Counted from the first letter of the stretch, positions 38,390 to 49,219 are shown. The stretch: DNA of 64,000 nucleotides from Rikenellaceae bacterium (GCA_015059905.1 SUZN01000005.1:1-64000); one strand, 5' to 3'. The notes: generated by a model from the sequence alone, not told the origin. A program made the numbers and translations.

Positions 38390-39838
38390 TTACAGTTCGA
38401 TAGGTTTGTATTTCGGCACAAACACCTTCATCGCAAGCCAACTCGCAAGATAGGCTACGGCACAGAAGGAGAAGGCAATCATATAGCCTGCCTCGATGCC
38501 TGTGTAGCCCATAAAGGTCATATTGGTTTGCTCGGCGTGGTCGAACAGCACGCCCGCGCCTGTCTGGATACCAAACGAGCCGATACCGCCCGCCATACCG
38601 CCGATACCCGTGATGGTGGCAATCATCGACTTGGGGAACATATCACCCACCGTAGAAAAGATATTTGCCGACCACGACTGGTGTGCCGCCGCGGCGATAC
38701 CCACAATAACCACAGGGAACCAATATGAGTATTGCGACAGAGGCTGTGCCAACAACGCAAGCAATGGGAAGAAGGCGAAGATAAGCATTGCGCGCATACG
38801 TCCCGCATAGGGGTTCATACCGAACTTCTCGATAAAGATTGTTGGCAGGTAGCCACCCACAAGCGACACCATAACAATCAGATACAACACACCGAGGGCA
38901 AGCTGGAACTCGAAGCTCGTAGATGACATCCCACAAGCATTCTTCAGATAAGATGGCATCCAGAAGAGGTAGAACCACCACACACCATCAGCAATAGCCT
39001 TACCAGAGATAAATGCCCACGTCTGACGATAGCCGAAGCACTGCCAGAGCGATGGTTTCTTGGCTGCGCCCTCCTGCTCCGAAGGTTGCTCTACTGCCGC
39101 ATCTGCATCGTTATCGGAGTTGATATATGCCAACTCGGCAGCATTGACCATTGGATTTTGGTCGGGTTTCTTATAGAGGAACTGCCAGAAGCCCATCCAC
39201 ACAAAACCCAGCGCACCGATGATGATAAACGATGCCTCCCAGCCGAACTTCGCCGCCAGCGTAGGGATGGTAAATGGTGCGAGCAGTGCTCCGATGGTTG
39301 AGCCAGCGTTGAAGATACTCGTTGCGTAGGCACGATCCTTCTTTGGAAAATACTCCGCCGTAGCCTTGATGGCGGCAGGGAAGTTACCCGCCTCACCCAC
39401 AGCCAGCACACAACGGGCGATGATAAAGAAGGTGAGCGACACGTTGGCTATCTTGGCAACCAAATCGACATTATCGACCACCGCGCGCATAGCCTCGGCG
39501 TTGGGCAGTCCGACAACCCACTCGGTAGCCACACCGCACAGCGCGTGAACGCATGCACCCACCGACCATATGCCGATGCTCCACATATATCCGCGCTTGG
39601 TGTCGAGCCAATCAACAGTGCGACCAGCAAACAACATCGCCACAGCATAGACCAACGAGAACAATCCACCGACCAAACCGTAATGAGAGTTTGTCCAATG
39701 AAATTCGGGGCGAATGAAATCCTCCCACGTCAGCGACAGCACCTGACGGTCGAGGTAGTTAATCGTCGTCGCGAAGAACAAAAGCGCACATATTACCCAG
39801 CGATACGATGTTGCCTTTTGGTTGTTTTGTGTAGTCAT
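38390..39838 (-). CDS. MFS hexuronate transporter (ExuT-like)
   Basis: YRWVICALLFFATTINYLDRQVLSLTWEDFIRPEFHWTNSHYGLV; clustered with uxaC/eda/kdgK. Confidence 0.92.
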   Translation of the reverse strand: MTTQNNQKATSYRWVICALLFFATTINYLDRQVLSLTWEDFIRPEFHWTNSHYGLVGGLFSLVYAVAMLFAGRTVDWLDTKRGYMWSIGIWSVGACVHALCGVATEWVVGLPNAEAMRAVVDNVDLVAKIANVSLTFFIIARCVLAVGEAGNFPAAIKATAEYFPKKDRAYATSIFNAGSTIGALLAPFTIPTLAAKFGWEASFIIIGALGFVWMGFWQFLYKKPDQNPMVNAAELAYINSDNDADAAVEQPSEQEGAAKKPSLWQCFGYRQTWAFISGKAIADGVWWFYLFWMPSYLKNACGMSSTSFEFQLALGVLYLIVMVSLVGGYLPTIFIEKFGMNPYAGRMRAMLIFAFFPLLALLAQPLSQYSYWFPVVIVGIAAAAHQSWSANIFSTVGDMFPKSMIATITGIGGMAGGIGSFGIQTGAGVLFDHAEQTNMTFMGYTGIEAGYMIAFSFCAVAYLASWLAMKVFVPKYKPIEL

Positions 39839-39855
39839 AGGTTATGTTTTAAGTT

Positions 39856-40527
39856 TTACTTTCTCACTTTAGCGATAATATCCAGCGCCGCGCGGCAACG
39901 CTTGCTGATGGCAGCCCAATCGCCCGAGGCTATATCCTGCTTGGGGAAGAGTTTTGAGCCCATACCCACCACCGTAACGCCTGCCTTGAACCACTCGGTG
40001 AGGTTCTTCTCCTCGGGCTCCACAGCACCCGTAGCCATAATCATCGACCAGGGCATAGGTGCAAGTACATTCCTGACGAACGATGCTCCACCAACCTCAC
40101 CCGCAGGGAATATCTTCACCAAATCGCAACCCGCCTCCTGCGCGAAGCCAATCTCGCTGACCGAGCCACAGCCAGGTGTATATGCCACAGCACGGCGATT
40201 GCAGAGCTTCGCCACATCGGGGTTGAACAATGGACCCACAACAAAGTTTGCACCGAGCTGAATATAGAGTGCTGCCGTAGCTGCATCCACCACGCTGCCT
40301 ACGCCCAGCACCATCTCGGGACACTCCTGCGCCACCCAGCGGCTCAACTCGCCAAAGACCTCGTGGGCAAAATCACCTCGGTTGGTGAACTCGAAGGCAC
40401 GCACACCGCCCTCATAGCAAGCCTTGACGACCTGCTTTGCCACCTCTACATCTGCATTGTAAAATACGGGAACGATACCCGCCTGCTTGAAGTTCTGCAA
40501 GACTTCCAATTTTGTAAATCGCGCCAT
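39856..40527 (-). CDS. eda: KDPG/KHG aldolase
   Basis: [76 protein letters not shown]. Confidence 0.93.
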   Translation of the reverse strand: MARFTKLEVLQNFKQAGIVPVFYNADVEVAKQVVKACYEGGVRAFEFTNRGDFAHEVFGELSRWVAQECPEMVLGVGSVVDAATAALYIQLGANFVVGPLFNPDVAKLCNRRAVAYTPGCGSVSEIGFAQEAGCDLVKIFPAGEVGGASFVRNVLAPMPWSMIMATGAVEPEEKNLTEWFKAGVTVVGMGSKLFPKQDIASGDWAAISKRCRAALDIIAKVRK

Positions 40528-40560
40528 AGTATTGGGAATTCAAAATTTTCATTCTTTATT

Positions 40561-40600
40561 TCGTCATTGCGAGGAGGACTTTAGTCCGACGTGGCAATCT
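40561..40600 (-). repeat. Short palindromic interspersed repeat (GTCATTGCGAG...GGCAATC)
   Basis: cgtcattgcgaggaggactttagtccgacgtggcaatctc. Confidence 0.75.
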
Positions 40601-40643
40601 CTTTGCTCTTTCATCTTCCATCTTTGCTCTTTCATCTTTTCTC

Positions 40644-41681
40644 TTATCTCGCTACTCGCCCCGAGCCGTCGCCGCCCATAAGGGTCTCGACCTCGCTGAC
40701 GCTCACAAGATTGAAATCGCCATAGATGGTATGCTTCAAAGCCGATGCCGCCACAGCGAACTCCAACGCCTGCTGCAACCCCTCGTAGTGACGCAAGCCG
40801 TAAATCAGACCGCCCATAAATGAGTCGCCGCCACCCACACGGTCAACAATATGTGTTATGTCGTAACGCTTCGACAAGTAGAGCTGCTCGCCATCGTAGA
40901 GCACACCTCCCCATGTGTTGTGGTTGGCATTGATTGAGCCTCGCAACGTGATAATCACACGCTTTGCTCTGGGGAAACGCTCCATAAGCTGCTGGCAGAC
41001 ACTCTTGAATGACTCCTGATCCACTGCGCCCTCGGTAGCAGTCACATCAAAACCCTCGGGCTTGATACCAAAGACCTTCTCGGCATCCTCCTCGTTGCCG
41101 AGTATCACATCGCAGCACTCCACCAGCTTGGGCATAACCTCTGCCGCCGTCTTGCCCCACTTCCAGAGGTTTTTGCGGTAGTTCAAGTCGCACGACACGG
41201 TAAGACCCATCTTATTAGCCATCTGGCACGCCTTGAGGCACACCTGGGCAGCCTCGGCGCTGATGGCTGGCGTGATACCCGTAAAGTGAAACCACTCGGC
41301 ACCAGCAAAAACCGCAGTCCAATCAATATCGTCAGCGCCTATGGTTGAGATAGAAGAGTGCGCGCGGTCGTAGATTACCTTGCTTGGGCGTGCTACAGCT
41401 CCCGTCTCGAGGAAGTAGATACCCATACGCTCGCCGCCATAGACAATGTTTGAGACTCCAACACCGTAGCCTCGCAACTCACGCACGCAAGCTGCCGCGA
41501 TATCGTTTTTAGGCAGGCGTGTCACAAACTCGACATCCTCGCCATAGTTAGCCAGCGACACCGCCACGTTAGCCTCGCCGCCTCCAAATGTAGCCATCAG
41601 ACTCTCACCCTGACCAAAACGCATATTGTCGGGCGTAGCCAGGCGCAACATAATCTCACCAAATGTAACAATCTTTGCCAT
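40644..41681 (-). CDS. kdgK: PfkB-family 2-keto-3-deoxygluconate kinase
   Basis: GEIMLRLATPDNMRFGQGESLMATFGGGEANVAVSLANYG; DRVGGGDSFMGGLIYGL. Confidence 0.92.
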   Translation of the reverse strand: MAKIVTFGEIMLRLATPDNMRFGQGESLMATFGGGEANVAVSLANYGEDVEFVTRLPKNDIAAACVRELRGYGVGVSNIVYGGERMGIYFLETGAVARPSKVIYDRAHSSISTIGADDIDWTAVFAGAEWFHFTGITPAISAEAAQVCLKACQMANKMGLTVSCDLNYRKNLWKWGKTAAEVMPKLVECCDVILGNEEDAEKVFGIKPEGFDVTATEGAVDQESFKSVCQQLMERFPRAKRVIITLRGSINANHNTWGGVLYDGEQLYLSKRYDITHIVDRVGGGDSFMGGLIYGLRHYEGLQQALEFAVAASALKHTIYGDFNLVSVSEVETLMGGDGSGRVAR

Positions 41682-41774
41682 ATAGTTTTAGTGCATTATT
41701 ATACAAAACTAATAAAAATAATTTACATTTCTGCACATTGCCGCCACATAACAGAGATAAACACAAAAAAAATA

Positions 41775-41799
41775 GTGCCTGACCTCGTGGGTCAGACAC
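41775..41799 (-). terminator. Terminator for protease genes
   Basis: GTGCCTGACC-TCGTG-GGTCAGACAC; T-tract on minus strand. Confidence 0.75.
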
Positions 41800-41823
41800 C
41801 ATCTTCATCTATTTACTCGCCGA

Positions 41824-44040
41824 TTATTTCAGGCGGTTGATTGTTTGAGTTATCTCCTTTGCAAGTGCCTCGTCTGATGCGCTCACGCCCTGCAAGCCCT
41901 CCAGAATCTCCGACTTGCGGCAAGAGAGGTTGAACCAACCAAGTGCCTCGGCAGCAGCCACACGCACCTCCAAAGGCTCATTCTCGTCAGCTACAAGTGC
42001 CACCATCTGTGGCACGGTGTCGTGATACTGAAGGTTGCGGAAGCCACGAATTGCACTCACGCGAGCAGCAGGTTTTGATTCCTTATCCAGCGCACCCTCA
42101 ACATCCTGCGCGCGCAGATACTGCATACGACCAATACGCTTGCGGAAAGCATCGAAATACTCCTTCACAGGATAGCCCGACTTCGCAATCTCCGCCTCCA
42201 GAGCCTTCTCCACAGCCGCCTCGGGCATAACCTGCCACAAAGAGTTGAGCGTAAAGACTACGCGCTGGCTCTCGGGACGGTGGATAACCGCATCGGCGCA
42301 CTCATCCAACAGCTCCTCGCTACCAATCATCGCGGCATAGCGCGCTGCATTACGGCGCACAACCTCATAGCTGTCGAACATAGCCTCACCAACGGCTGTT
42401 ACGAACTCCTGACACTCGCCACCAAAGCGAGAGAGCAGCTTCAGGCACTCCATACGCGTTGTAGCGTAAGAGCAAGAGCGATACTTCGCAAGCAACTCCT
42501 CTGCCGTGAGCTTGCCGCCATCAGCCAGCTGACGCAACGCAAGGCTCTGAACATCAGCATTTGGAGCATCCATCAGCTCCTGCCAATACTGCGCGTTCTT
42601 GGCATCCAGCTTGCCGCCCTTAAGGCGCATAGTGACCATCTCCTGACGAAGATTGTTGGCATCATTTGGCACAAAGTGGAAGGCTGGGTCGCCAATGATG
42701 TGACCCTCAAGCGTAGCAATCATACGGTTGTACTGACCCACACGCACGCCATTTGACAGCAGACCGAGCATCTCGTAGGTCCATCTATCCTGCAACACAT
42801 TAACGGTGTTACCCTGCGCCACAACGGTGCGACCACGACCGAAGATGTAGCTACCTGCCACATATCCCTTCTGGTGGAATGAGCCGTTATAGCAAGCGTT
42901 GAAGATAACAAAGCGAGGCATTGGGCGCAGCTCGTTAATCTCCTCCAGCACAAGGTCGTCGATATTCTTCTCCTGCTTCTTTGTTGGGTTGTCGAACTCC
43001 TCGAAGAACTTATCTGTCAGGCGGTACTTCTCCTTGAAATACTCCTTCGTACCTGCTACGTCGCCACCCTCCTTGCGCTGCTCACGTCGAAGGTAGTAAT
43101 ATACCTCATCGCGCAGTGCCTCGGCACGTCGGTCGAAGCCTTCGATTGGCTCCTCGCCATCGAGGTGCTGCTTGTCGGGCGAGCCGTGCTCATTGAAAAT
43201 CATCACATCCACCTCACGACGCTCAATCTGGTCGAATAACTGCTCCTTGGCATCACGCATACGGAAGTTGAGCTGTGTGAGGGCTGCAACATCGTTGCGA
43301 GCGGTGAGCTGTGGGAACATCTCGTCGATGGCGATGCGCTCGTCCATCCACGCAACCAAACAGTCGGAGTTATAGGCTGCACCAGCATAGGTCACTACGT
43401 GGTCAATCTTCTCCAGACGACGGCGCTCCTGCACCACCTTGCGCAGATAACGGCTAATCTCCTTATATTTGTCGCCACCCATCTGCTCGGGGTAGTGGAT
43501 ACGACCCGAATAGAATGTAGGATTGAGGTTCTGTGCAGACTCCTCCGAAAGACGATAGTAGAAACGCAAAGGGTTGATAGAGTCGCGCTTGATAAACTCA
43601 AACTCAAGGTTCAGGTCATCGTAGAAACGGTCCGATGTAACGGCTGTCTCCTCGATAGGGAAGCGCTCCTCGTTCATCTTGAAGGCGGTGGTCATATGCT
43701 GCGCATTCTGCACGCTCACATAAGGCACGTCGCCAATGAATACAACACCCTCCAAAGGCATCTTCTTGAGGTTTTTCTTATGCAGCTTCTTCAGCTCGGC
43801 ACGCACCTCGTCGGGTGATGACCAAGCGTTAGAGATGATATATACAGCGAGCTGGTCACGCTCCAGCGCTGCACGGTAGGCATTAACCTCCAGACGGCAC
43901 TTTGAATAGGTCTCGCTGTCGATGACAATAGCAAACGAGGTTGGCTGCTTGTGCGTAGGTTGCTCGATGACAACCTTCGCTGCTGCCGAAGCAAAGAGAG
44001 TCGCAACAGAGAGAGCGACAGTAAACAATATCTTTCTCAT
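41824..44040 (-). CDS. Secreted caspase-like (clan CD / C25-like) protein with C-terminal HEAT-like repeats
   Basis: Signal MRKILFTVALSVATLFASAAA; His motif VDVMIFNEHGSPD; Cys motif PRFVIFNACYNGSFHQKGYVAGSYIF; alpha-repeat C-terminus. Confidence 0.75.
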   Translation of the reverse strand: MRKILFTVALSVATLFASAAAKVVIEQPTHKQPTSFAIVIDSETYSKCRLEVNAYRAALERDQLAVYIISNAWSSPDEVRAELKKLHKKNLKKMPLEGVVFIGDVPYVSVQNAQHMTTAFKMNEERFPIEETAVTSDRFYDDLNLEFEFIKRDSINPLRFYYRLSEESAQNLNPTFYSGRIHYPEQMGGDKYKEISRYLRKVVQERRRLEKIDHVVTYAGAAYNSDCLVAWMDERIAIDEMFPQLTARNDVAALTQLNFRMRDAKEQLFDQIERREVDVMIFNEHGSPDKQHLDGEEPIEGFDRRAEALRDEVYYYLRREQRKEGGDVAGTKEYFKEKYRLTDKFFEEFDNPTKKQEKNIDDLVLEEINELRPMPRFVIFNACYNGSFHQKGYVAGSYIFGRGRTVVAQGNTVNVLQDRWTYEMLGLLSNGVRVGQYNRMIATLEGHIIGDPAFHFVPNDANNLRQEMVTMRLKGGKLDAKNAQYWQELMDAPNADVQSLALRQLADGGKLTAEELLAKYRSCSYATTRMECLKLLSRFGGECQEFVTAVGEAMFDSYEVVRRNAARYAAMIGSEELLDECADAVIHRPESQRVVFTLNSLWQVMPEAAVEKALEAEIAKSGYPVKEYFDAFRKRIGRMQYLRAQDVEGALDKESKPAARVSAIRGFRNLQYHDTVPQMVALVADENEPLEVRVAAAEALGWFNLSCRKSEILEGLQGVSASDEALAKEITQTINRLK

Positions 44041-44046
44041 AGCCTC

Positions 44047-46236
44047 TTACTTTTTAGATGTTAAGCGCGAATAAGCGCGTGTTACTTCACGGGTAAGCTC
44101 CTCCGACATACCCCCCTTATCCAATAGCTGCTTGCAGGTGGCTGCAATCTGCTCCTTATTGACCGAGATGTTGAACCACGCCAACGCCTCCGCCATCAAT
44201 ACGCGAATCTTCTCCTCCTCCGTTTCATCGGCGAGAATCTTGCAGAAGGTGTCGGTGAATTGGTGGTAAGGGTGGTTCTTCAAGGCTGCGATGTAGAATG
44301 GTCGCCAGCGTTTATCCTCACGGTCGGTGAAGTTACGCAACGCCGATGGCTCGCCGTTGTCGGCTGTGCGGGTATCTACATAACGCATAATCTCGGTCTT
44401 ATATCGCTCGGCATTGTGGAACGTAGCCTTCTCGAAGCGCTTGTCGATAGCAGCAATAACCTTGTCGCGGTCGAACGAAGCTAGAGCGAACGTAGTCTGG
44501 AACATCACACGAATAGAGTTGTTATCCTTGATGTAAGACTCTATCAGGAGTGGAATGAAATCCTCGTCACCCACCTGACCCATACGGGTCACAGCGATAC
44601 GGCGGATGAACTCATACTCATCGCTCCACGCCTTCATCAATATCTGCTTGTAATTCGCATCATCCAGGCGCTCCGACAGACGCATCGCTGTGCCACGCAC
44701 AACGGCATAAGGCGACTGCATATACTTCTGCAACAGGACATCCGACACGCCCTCATAGTCAAGTTCCAGCAGACGAGTCATCGCCAGGCACTGTATGTCG
44801 GGAATCTCGCTTGAGAGCTGCTCAACCCAATATTTTGGGTCGTTGTTCAGAACGTTGCGGTTGATGTCATACTTGGCAGCGTCCTTATAGTAGAACGCCA
44901 GCGTAGGGTCACCGTGAATATGCGACTCAAGGATATTGACGTGCTTTGCCCACACACCTACGCGTGCGCCATAGCCCAACAGACCCATCAAATCGTAAGA
45001 GGTCTTATCCTGCAACACATTCACACTGTTTGCCCAGCCGATAACGGTCTTGCCCTCCGCGAAGATGAACTTACCAGCGATATAGTCGCTGTTGCGGAAG
45101 TCGCCGTTGAAGCAGGCATCGAAGAATATCATTCGGGCATTAGGGCGAATATCGTTAATCTCCTCAAGGATGATACCTGTCTTGAGGTCAAGCACCGAGT
45201 CAAGCTCAATCATCGCCTGCTCGTTGGCGTTGGTGTGCCACTTCGTTGAGTCCAGACCCCACTTATCCGCCATCTTGTTTGCCGAGGCGGGGCTGCGGCG
45301 GTACTGACCACGCAAACGGAACTCCATCTGCTCGATATGCTCCTCAACAGAGCTTGTCTGTGGGTCGCCCGACACATACATACGGAAGTAGTCACCGTGC
45401 TGGTGCCAAATCATAAAGTCGAGGTCGTCACGACGCAACTCGCGGATGCAGTCATACTTCATATATGGGTCCATCGTGTAGCGTGTGAAGCGGGCGTTGT
45501 TATTGTGCTTGAAGCGGTCACCAAACTGCTCATTAACCACCTGCTGCTCACTGCGCCATGCTACCAGAGAGTTTGAGTGCGAGCCGTGACCTGTATAAGA
45601 GAGGAACTTGTCAAACTCATTCTTTGACTTATGCTCCGCAACAGCCTTCTTCAAGTATGCCGATACCTGCTTATATGGGTCGCCATTGCTTGCCTGTGGC
45701 TTGATACGAGCCGAGTAGATGTCGCACTCGATATACTGTGGCGATGTGGGACTCATAGCGAAGAAGTGCATCAAACCCTGCGCGGGGTGCTCCTCCAAAC
45801 GCTCAAAGACCAAATCGAAATCATCGTAGTAGCGGTCAGATGGTACGGTACACTCCTCGATAGGGTGCTTGCGCTCGTCCATCTTGAAGGCTGTGGTGAG
45901 GTGCTGCGCGCGCAACACCATAGGGATTGGAATCTCGCCAACAAAGACACATCCCTCAATCTTGTACTCCTTGTGCAACGAGAGAATCTCCTCGCGCACC
46001 TGCTCAGGCGTAGCCCATTTATCAGCCACAATAAGGGTAGGCAAGCCCTCACTCTCCAGCGTCTGCTTGTAAAGCATCAGCTCTGCTCGGCAGGCAGAGA
46101 AGGTGGCCTCATCGACAATAACGGCAAATGACGAGTAGCTCTCCACAGAGGGCTTCTCAACCTGCTTTGCCTGCGTCGCAGAGAGTGCAGTGAAGCAAAG
46201 TATTGCCGCCAGACTAAAAATTTTATTCAGTTTCAT
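44047..46236 (-). CDS. Secreted caspase-like (clan CD / C25-like) protein with HEAT-like repeats, paralog
   Basis: Signal MKLNKIFSLAAILCFTALSATQA; His motif LDFMIWHQHGDYF; Cys motif RMIFFDACFNGDFRNSDYIAGKFIFAEGKTV. Confidence 0.75.
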   Translation of the reverse strand: MKLNKIFSLAAILCFTALSATQAKQVEKPSVESYSSFAVIVDEATFSACRAELMLYKQTLESEGLPTLIVADKWATPEQVREEILSLHKEYKIEGCVFVGEIPIPMVLRAQHLTTAFKMDERKHPIEECTVPSDRYYDDFDLVFERLEEHPAQGLMHFFAMSPTSPQYIECDIYSARIKPQASNGDPYKQVSAYLKKAVAEHKSKNEFDKFLSYTGHGSHSNSLVAWRSEQQVVNEQFGDRFKHNNNARFTRYTMDPYMKYDCIRELRRDDLDFMIWHQHGDYFRMYVSGDPQTSSVEEHIEQMEFRLRGQYRRSPASANKMADKWGLDSTKWHTNANEQAMIELDSVLDLKTGIILEEINDIRPNARMIFFDACFNGDFRNSDYIAGKFIFAEGKTVIGWANSVNVLQDKTSYDLMGLLGYGARVGVWAKHVNILESHIHGDPTLAFYYKDAAKYDINRNVLNNDPKYWVEQLSSEIPDIQCLAMTRLLELDYEGVSDVLLQKYMQSPYAVVRGTAMRLSERLDDANYKQILMKAWSDEYEFIRRIAVTRMGQVGDEDFIPLLIESYIKDNNSIRVMFQTTFALASFDRDKVIAAIDKRFEKATFHNAERYKTEIMRYVDTRTADNGEPSALRNFTDREDKRWRPFYIAALKNHPYHQFTDTFCKILADETEEEKIRVLMAEALAWFNISVNKEQIAATCKQLLDKGGMSEELTREVTRAYSRLTSKK

Positions 46237-46259
46237 TGTTAAAATATTTTACGCTCAAA

Positions 46260-46287
46260 AGCAACCCTTCCTGCTCGAAGGGTTGCT
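46260..46287 (-). terminator. Hairpin between barrel-protein gene and protease genes (attenuator-like)
   Basis: AGCAACCCTTC-CTGCTC-GAAGGGTTGCT followed on the minus strand by TTTT. Confidence 0.6.
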
Positions 46288-46308
46288 CTTAAATCTTACA
46301 TCGTATGC

Positions 46309-47889
46309 TTAAAACGTCAGACCAGCCTTAACCATCAGCCAAGTGCGAGAGCCAAAAGGATAAGCCGCAGGGCAAGAGGTCGCCTTCGAGTGGTCGAGCG
46401 TAGCCTTCACAAAGAGTGAAGAGTTCTCGCCCACAACACCCTGACGCGTATAGCTCAACTCGCCACCCAGCGTGTAAGCGTCGTTGATAAGGTAGTTGAA
46501 GTCACGAAGAACCATATCGGTGTAAATCTTCGAATCGGCGTTGATACCTGTGTAGGTGTGTGAGCCGTCGAGGTTGCTCTTCAAACCACCGTTCACGCCC
46601 ACCAGAATCATATTCTCGCCAAACGTAAAGTTCTTCTTCAGCGAGAGCTTGAAGCTCAGGTTCTCAACCGTCTGCTCGCTCAATGGCAAGTAGTAGATAT
46701 CCTCCAGCTTCTCGTAATTGACATCTGCGCCAGCCAACCAGCTGTAAGCGTTGCTGCCGCCGATATTCATATAGTCCAGGTCGAGGTTAATCTGCTCGGT
46801 AGAGAAGTTCGAGCGCACGCTCTTTGACATAACAATCCACTCCGACACCTCGTGCGAAGAGTCCCACACCTGCACATACTCGATACCGTCAATGCTGCGG
46901 TTGAAGTACTGCAGCTTGGCAAAGAGTGAGTTGTCGTCATTCATTGCCCACTTCAGATTAGCCGAAGCATCCCACACATTCTCCTTCGTTGTGCCGATGA
47001 TTTTAGGCTGCGTGTAGTTGTTGTTCACATCCTCAACCGTAAAGGCATAGTTCGCCTCAACGAGCAGAGTCAGAGCGTCGCCGCTGAACGAATACTGCAA
47101 GCCGCCACCCAGCGAGTTGGCGTTATAGTCGCGCAAGCCAGAGAGTGTGCCGCTACCAATCTCGCCCGCCTTGAAGAAGCCAGGAGCAACAACCTCCCAC
47201 ACAGGCTGTGAGGTGAGTGAGATAGAGTTTGATGCGGTACCATCCTCACGACGTGAGAAGTACTCGAAGTTGGCACCCACAGCGTGTTTGCCCGCCTTGA
47301 ACACAACAGAAGGAGTCACCACGAACTTCGACATCTGCACATTTGGACGTGGGTCCATCTGCTTTGCGCCCTGCGCGTTCTCGTAATCAAGACCCAGACC
47401 TACAATCCAATGGTCGCCCATCACGGGTGTAGCGCCCTTCATACCGAGCTTATAGCTCTGGTGAATCCAGTTGCTCAGGTTCTGGTCGGCGATGTAGAAT
47501 GGTGTACCACGCAGAGGGTCGATAAGCGATGCGTTGAACGCCGCATCACGCACCTTCTCGCGCGAGTAGTCGAAATAACCCCACAAGAACATACCCTTCA
47601 GGTTATCCATCACGCCACCACCATCGGTCGAGAAGCCGTAGCCGTTGTTATTCTCGCCAAGCTGTGTGCGCTTGAAGTCACCCTCGGTAGAGTTGTAGTT
47701 GATGCCGAGCTGGCTGTAACGACCCATCTGGTCGAGCTGCACACCAGCGGCATTGTTGCTATTTGAGAACCAGAGGCTCTCCATCTTTTTACGCTCGATG
47801 CTCTGCAATGAGCTTGCCTGCTGTGCTACGGCTGAAGTGACGGTAGCAGCAAGAACAAGAGCGGTCAATGTATATTTAATATTTCTCAT
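46309..47889 (-). CDS. Outer-membrane beta-barrel protein (DUF6850-like)
   Basis: Signal MRNIKYTLTALVLAATVTSAVAQQ; alternating beta pattern; C-terminal ...SRTWLMVKAGLTF (terminal Phe). Confidence 0.7.
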   Translation of the reverse strand: MRNIKYTLTALVLAATVTSAVAQQASSLQSIERKKMESLWFSNSNNAAGVQLDQMGRYSQLGINYNSTEGDFKRTQLGENNNGYGFSTDGGGVMDNLKGMFLWGYFDYSREKVRDAAFNASLIDPLRGTPFYIADQNLSNWIHQSYKLGMKGATPVMGDHWIVGLGLDYENAQGAKQMDPRPNVQMSKFVVTPSVVFKAGKHAVGANFEYFSRREDGTASNSISLTSQPVWEVVAPGFFKAGEIGSGTLSGLRDYNANSLGGGLQYSFSGDALTLLVEANYAFTVEDVNNNYTQPKIIGTTKENVWDASANLKWAMNDDNSLFAKLQYFNRSIDGIEYVQVWDSSHEVSEWIVMSKSVRSNFSTEQINLDLDYMNIGGSNAYSWLAGADVNYEKLEDIYYLPLSEQTVENLSFKLSLKKNFTFGENMILVGVNGGLKSNLDGSHTYTGINADSKIYTDMVLRDFNYLINDAYTLGGELSYTRQGVVGENSSLFVKATLDHSKATSCPAAYPFGSRTWLMVKAGLTF

Positions 47890-47914
47890 TTTGCAATTCA
47901 GTTTTCAGGTTAAA

Positions 47915-49219
47915 CTACTCTGTTCTTGGACCGCCCCACGCAGGTTGCTTCACATTATGGCGGCGAATCATAGGAGCATCACACACCTCGAAATCGACTG
48001 AAGAGTTGTTGGTATCCTGGAAGATTGGAGTGCCATCCTCGCGGTAGCTGTCAATCTTACGCGATACGCTCTTGCCGTTGTAATATCCATCAACTGTTGT
48101 TGCACCAGAGTCCAGAATACCTGGCACACGCTTCATATTCATATCAGCCGATGTTGGGATACACTCCACAGCGTCGTAGATGTCGGCAAGTGGAATACGA
48201 ACATACTGCTGACCGCTTGAGCCTACCTGTGCCGATGTGGTAACACCCTCCTGCCAATACTCCGAGCCGAACTCGAGGTTCTGGCGTGGCTGATAGAGAG
48301 CCATCGCCGAGCCATCAACCGATGTAAGCCACTGCATAGTCATAATCCATCCTGACCAGAATACATAAGGAAGGTCGGGCACCTCGGGATTTACACGGTC
48401 GTGGTTACCTGCCCAGCACTCCCAATCGGCGTGAGAGGTATCTACCAGACCGAAGCCCGCCCAAGTCTCAATCTTGGTGTGGTCGGCAGCCTCCTGCGCC
48501 AACACTACTGACTCGCCAGGAGCCAAAGGATAGTCGTCACCATCGCCCTGAATCTGCCACAAGGTAACGGCGTGAGCATACTTCAGCTCGCCCGTCTTGG
48601 GGTCATAATCCTCGGCTGGCCACTCTGGCAGCGACGTTGTCGCATACTCTGGTACAAGGTGAGCCAGACAGAAGTGGTCGAGATAAACCACCTCGTCACC
48701 GTTGTTGTAAATCTCATAGAACTGGTCACGGAAGTAACCGCCCTCCGAGCCCGCGTAGTACATCTCGCGGATACAGAGTGGAGAGTCCATCACAGGGTTA
48801 ATCGAGATGGTGTTCTCTTTGGTGATTGCGGTCACATCCTTTGTAAGAGCTACGTTCTGCGCCAAACCGTTTACGATATACTTACGGTGGCTGTGCTCCT
48901 GCTTCTTATCCGTTGAAGCCATAACGTTGTAGATACCAGGGATAAGTTCTGCCTTGGCTACGCCCTCGGCATCAACCGACACAACGGTCTCAAGACCCTC
49001 GGCGAAGTTGTTGAACGTAACCTTGATATTCTTATACCAATCTGCTGGCGCCTCTGCCACGTTACCGTCGGCTGCGGTAAAATCCTTGATATCAACCTTG
49101 TATGCTACCTCGATAAGCTCAACCTTCTCGGTATCGCGTGCATCGTTCATCATCTCGGCGCACGAGAATGAGCTGATGGCTACAAGGAGCATTACGATGT
49201 TAAAAATATATCTTTTCAT
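47915..49219 (-). CDS. DUF4876-like surface lipoprotein
   Basis: MKRYIFNIVMLLVAISSFSCAEM lipobox; CIREMYYAGSEGGYFRDQFYEIYNNGDEVVYLDHFCLAHL. Confidence 0.78.
   Translation of the reverse strand: MKRYIFNIVMLLVAISSFSCAEMMNDARDTEKVELIEVAYKVDIKDFTAADGNVAEAPADWYKNIKVTFNNFAEGLETVVSVDAEGVAKAELIPGIYNVMASTDKKQEHSHRKYIVNGLAQNVALTKDVTAITKENTISINPVMDSPLCIREMYYAGSEGGYFRDQFYEIYNNGDEVVYLDHFCLAHLVPEYATTSLPEWPAEDYDPKTGELKYAHAVTLWQIQGDGDDYPLAPGESVVLAQEAADHTKIETWAGFGLVDTSHADWECWAGNHDRVNPEVPDLPYVFWSGWIMTMQWLTSVDGSAMALYQPRQNLEFGSEYWQEGVTTSAQVGSSGQQYVRIPLADIYDAVECIPTSADMNMKRVPGILDSGATTVDGYYNGKSVSRKIDSYREDGTPIFQDTNNSSVDFEVCDAPMIRRHNVKQPAWGGPRTE

Noticed and set aside
41824-46236. Calling the two caspase-like proteins true gingipains with T9SS sorting
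   Set aside because: Clan-CD His/Cys motifs are visible, but no recognisable T9SS C-terminal sorting domain is present; the C-termini look like HEAT repeats.
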